DNA of 64,000 bases from Prevotellaceae bacterium MN60 (GTDB lineage: Bacteria; Bacteroidota; Bacteroidia; Bacteroidales; Bacteroidaceae): contig FZQZ01000007.1 of NCBI GenBank assembly GCA_900199555.1, positions 60,020 to 124,019 of the forward strand. Direction: 5' to 3'. The notes beneath the pieces were generated by a model. The model ran no database searches and was not told where the DNA came from. It was given only the letters and a program-made list of their open reading frames with translations. This document shows, piece by piece, positions 61,881 to 64,000 of the stretch. How positions within the stretch are numbered: the stretch's first letter is position 1; every line of letters starts with the position of its first letter. Both the position numbers and the translations under genes were made by a program.

Positions 61881-63284
61881 ATGATTACCAAGAATATATC
61901 AAAATATCTCGCCATGTTCCTCGTGGGCTTCGGCTTGGCAGCAACCACCAGTTGCTCTACCGACAACGATGCTTTCTTCACGGCTGGCGAAGACGATATG
62001 CCTCGCATCTTGAACACCGACATCCCCGAGGGTAAGGGTGGCGAGCCAGGCACTATTGCAAATATTGAGCGCACCGAGAACTTCGTATTCGATGTGCAGG
62101 TTACTCCTGCCGACTATACCACCGTTTCATGGCTCATCGACGATGAGAAGGTGTTCGAAGGTCTCTCTATCAATCAGCCTGTATTGGCTGGTGACCATAT
62201 TCTCAAGATTGTGGCTACTACCACCAAGGGCCTTTCTACCTCTCGCACCTGCCTGCTCAAGGTTCGTCCTTTGGCTGGTGACCCATATCCCAATCGTAAG
62301 GATATCCATGAGACTTTGGTTAAGCAGGGTACTACTGCAACCATTCATGGTGATAATATGTCGAAAGTGGCTAAGATTATCATCAATGGTCAGGAAATCG
62401 CAGTTACCTATAATGCTGCTGGCGACTATGTAGAATACACCGTTCCTGCAGTGGCTGATGGCACCTACTTCATGAAGTTAGTTGATGCTGACGGCTTTAT
62501 ATATGGTGGTGGTCTGATTGAGATTAACGAGAATCCCGAATATCCTGTAGGTGGTGAACAAGAACTCTGGTCTGGCTCACATGCCATAGATTGGAGCACA
62601 CCTTGGGAGGCTTCTGATGATGTAAATGCAGCATTAAAGAAGAAGGCAGCTGTAGGTTCTATCCTTCGTCTGTATGTTACTCGTACTGCCGATGACTATT
62701 GCCAAGGCTGTGCAGCAGTAGGTTGGCGTAATATCTGCACTGGCTATTCTGACGACGATGCAGACAAGGATGTTACAGGTGGTCGTGGCGACACTCCATT
62801 TGATGGCACTACCGTATTGGAGTTCAAGCTCACTGAAAAGTCTATGGAGCTTCTTGAGGATGGTAAACTTCAGGTAGTAGGTCATGGCTTCGATCTGACC
62901 AAGATTACCATTGAGACTCCTATTGAGACCGAACTTTGGGCAGGTTCACACGCAGTGGATTGGAGTACTCCTTGGGAGAATGCTGATGCCACCACCAAGC
63001 TGAAGAGCTTTGCCAAGGTTGGTACAACTGTTCATATCTATGTTGAGCGCACTGCCGATGACTATTGTCAGGCTTGTGTAGCAGTAGGTTGGCGTAATAT
63101 CTGCACTGGTTATTCTGATGACGATGCAGACAAGGATGTTACAGGTGGTCGTGGCGACACTCCATTTGATGGCACTACCGTATTAGACTTTGTCCTCACT
63201 GAGAAGTCTATGGAGCTTCTTGAAACGGGAACTCTGCAGGTAGTAGGTCACGGCTTCAACCTGCTTAAGGTTACCGCAGAATAA
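61881..63284 (+). CDS. PUL surface lipoprotein with TIG-like domain and two duplicated C-terminal modules
   Basis: The 467-residue protein has a lipoprotein signal (Cys25 in TTSCSTDNDAF) very like that of the SusD gene just upstream. Residues about 45-135 look like an Ig/PKD-type module, 140-215 an IPT/TIG-like module (GTTATIHGDNMSKVAKIIING), and then two copies of a module of about 120 residues follow (from ELWSGSHAIDWSTPWE and ELWAGSHAVDWSTPWE). Both end in a QVVGHGF core. I infer a surface glycan-binding protein of the SGBP type. The modules are candidates for a carbohydrate-binding fold I do not recognise. Confidence 0.85.
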   Translation: MITKNISKYLAMFLVGFGLAATTSCSTDNDAFFTAGEDDMPRILNTDIPEGKGGEPGTIANIERTENFVFDVQVTPADYTTVSWLIDDEKVFEGLSINQPVLAGDHILKIVATTTKGLSTSRTCLLKVRPLAGDPYPNRKDIHETLVKQGTTATIHGDNMSKVAKIIINGQEIAVTYNAAGDYVEYTVPAVADGTYFMKLVDADGFIYGGGLIEINENPEYPVGGEQELWSGSHAIDWSTPWEASDDVNAALKKKAAVGSILRLYVTRTADDYCQGCAAVGWRNICTGYSDDDADKDVTGGRGDTPFDGTTVLEFKLTEKSMELLEDGKLQVVGHGFDLTKITIETPIETELWAGSHAVDWSTPWENADATTKLKSFAKVGTTVHIYVERTADDYCQACVAVGWRNICTGYSDDDADKDVTGGRGDTPFDGTTVLDFVLTEKSMELLETGTLQVVGHGFNLLKVTAE

Positions 63285-63311
63285 TACATACCGCAATAAT
63301 CTTCAATAGCG

Positions 63312-63354
63312 GAGGGCGTGTTCATCTTAATGGTGGCACGCCCTCATTCTTTTT
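63312..63354 (+). terminator. Terminator of the PUL operon
   Basis: GAGGGCGTG pairs with CACGCCCTC around a 16-nt loop, followed by ATTCTTTTT. Confidence 0.88.
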
Positions 63355-63381
63355 GGGGGCTCTATTTTCTTGTTGCTTTTT

Positions 63382-63662
63382 TGCGAATAGTTTGACGGCA
63401 TTATTCGGAGGATTTGACGACATTATTCTCGGGGTTTGACGACATAATTGATTTTGTCGCGTATCAGCCCGTTTTGTTCTCGTATCAGCCTGTTTTGTAC
63501 TCGTATCAGGCTATTTTGGTTTGCGTATCAGCCTGATATACTATGCGTATTAGCCTATTTTTGTTTGCATATCAGACTGATTACCGCATATATTATCGTG
63601 TATTACGGTAATCTCGTGCGTGTATTACGGTAAAAGGCATCATATATTACGGAAAAGTGGAT
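63382..63662. repeat. 20-22 nt phrase array with three unit families (locus 4)
   Basis: Three units of TTTGACGACATTATTCGG type are followed by six of CGTATCAGCCTGTTTTGT type and then three of GTGTATTACGGTAAAAGG type. The first block is the complement of the end of the array at 39481; the last resembles the units at 21287. No real coding frame is present. Confidence 0.8.
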
Positions 63663-63668
63663 GGTTTG

Positions 63669-63833
63669 TTGCAGCGTTGCGTTGCAATGTTGCAATAAGC
63701 ACCCTCCACCACCTCAAGCGCGGGAGAAGACGGGTAGTCTTATCACATTATGATAAATAGAATAATTAATTATTCTTCTTTTACTTGTGTATGATACTCC
63801 TTATTGCAACGTTGCAACGCAACATTGCAACAC
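63669..63833. repeat. Inverted repeat element with TTGCAAC words (locus 4)
   Basis: The left arm 63669-63699 and right arm from 63800 pair in 28 of 31 positions. Both are made of repeated TTGCAAC/GTTGCAA words. The interior of about 100 nt contains a palindromic AT-rich core (AATAATTAATTATT) but no obvious match to the inner arms of copies 1-3. Confidence 0.82.
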
Positions 63834-63870
63834 AATGGAACACCGGGGTGGTCCGTATGATTATTGAGCC

Positions 63871-63965
63871 TGTGACAATTAGGACAATTAGGACAACTGT
63901 TTTTGTGAATCATGGGGACTGTCCCGCTGTGTCACAAGCGTGACAATTGAGACAATTGGGACAGC
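63871..63965. repeat. GGACAATTA direct-repeat element at the window edge
   Basis: TGTGACAATTAGGACAATTA (from 63871) is echoed by GTGACAATTGAGACAATTGG (63940). TGTCC...TGTGTCACA at 63920-63936 can pair with part of the first copy. More of the element may lie beyond the right edge. Confidence 0.55.
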
Positions 63966-64000
63966 ATTTTTCTGCATACCAAGTAGCGGAGAAGAATAGT

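Noticed and set aside
63448..63633. 61-residue frame after the PUL
   Set aside because: It is a translation of the CGTATCAG phrase array, giving repeats of Ser/Phe/Cys-rich peptides without gene features.

Overview
The window is a piece of a Bacteroidales chromosome, most likely Prevotella or a close relative. The evidence is the recurring Bacteroidota promoter box (TAnnTTTGC), a Sus-type polysaccharide utilisation locus (PUL), NigD-like, DUF4254, DUF4831 and DUF4956/VTC genes, an S46 dipeptidyl-peptidase, and a moderate G+C content. No rRNA, CRISPR array or insertion-sequence transposase is visible.

Layout. 1-1387: ruvB (3' part), coaD, ybeY. 1388-2473: a gene-free kilobase of 21-22 nt tandem phrases followed by three nested inverted repeats. 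2474-3766: an AT-rich serpin lipoprotein. 3803-10917: a small membrane protein, a LOG-family hydrolase, a DEAD-box helicase, a DPP7-type peptidase, a polysaccharide flippase and an esterase. 11135-17711: topA, aroK, speA, argB, then an ECF sigma factor with a small membrane partner. 17908-21113: a GH95 fucosidase with an AraC regulator. 21365-23707: efp, a family 2 glycosyltransferase and radC on the minus strand. 23885-28853: rpmH, a PASTA protein, rluD, ddl, an acyltransferase and a NigD-like lipoprotein. 28857-30736: DUF4254, a family 9 glycosyltransferase and rubredoxin. 30895-32289: murF. 32290-35605: a four-gene VTC/DUF4956 cluster. 35749-39220: recO, tRNA-Glu, rpsT and gyrB. 39235-39735: a second repeat block. 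39766-44026: hpt, adk, obgE, a multicopper-polyphenol-oxidase-like (YfiH) gene and a two-domain M23 protein on the minus strand. 44117-49073: nnr, DUF4831, fba and a YqiA-like fusion. 49089-63284: a beta-glucan PUL. 63382-64000: a third repeat block.

The PUL runs in one direction: a membrane sensor/AraC regulator, two GH5 glucanases, a cytoplasmic GH94 phosphorylase, SusC, SusD and a TIG lipoprotein with two near-identical C-terminal modules. Together they would cut a beta-1,4-type glucan, import the oligosaccharides through SusCD and split cellobiose with phosphate. No inner-membrane sugar transporter lies in the window.

The strongest unexplained signal is in the gene-free blocks. Four loci (about 1.4-2.45, 21.2-21.36, 39.2-39.7 and 63.4-64.0 kb) carry arrays of 21-22 nt units next to inverted repeats. 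The repeat arms are built from short direct repeats whose sequence differs from element to element, yet the two arms of each element stay complementary. The arrays share unit families across loci, including one perfect 25-nt match in opposite orientation. A separate 9-nt CTAG periodicity occurs inside two unrelated genes in different reading frames, and again at the end of adk.
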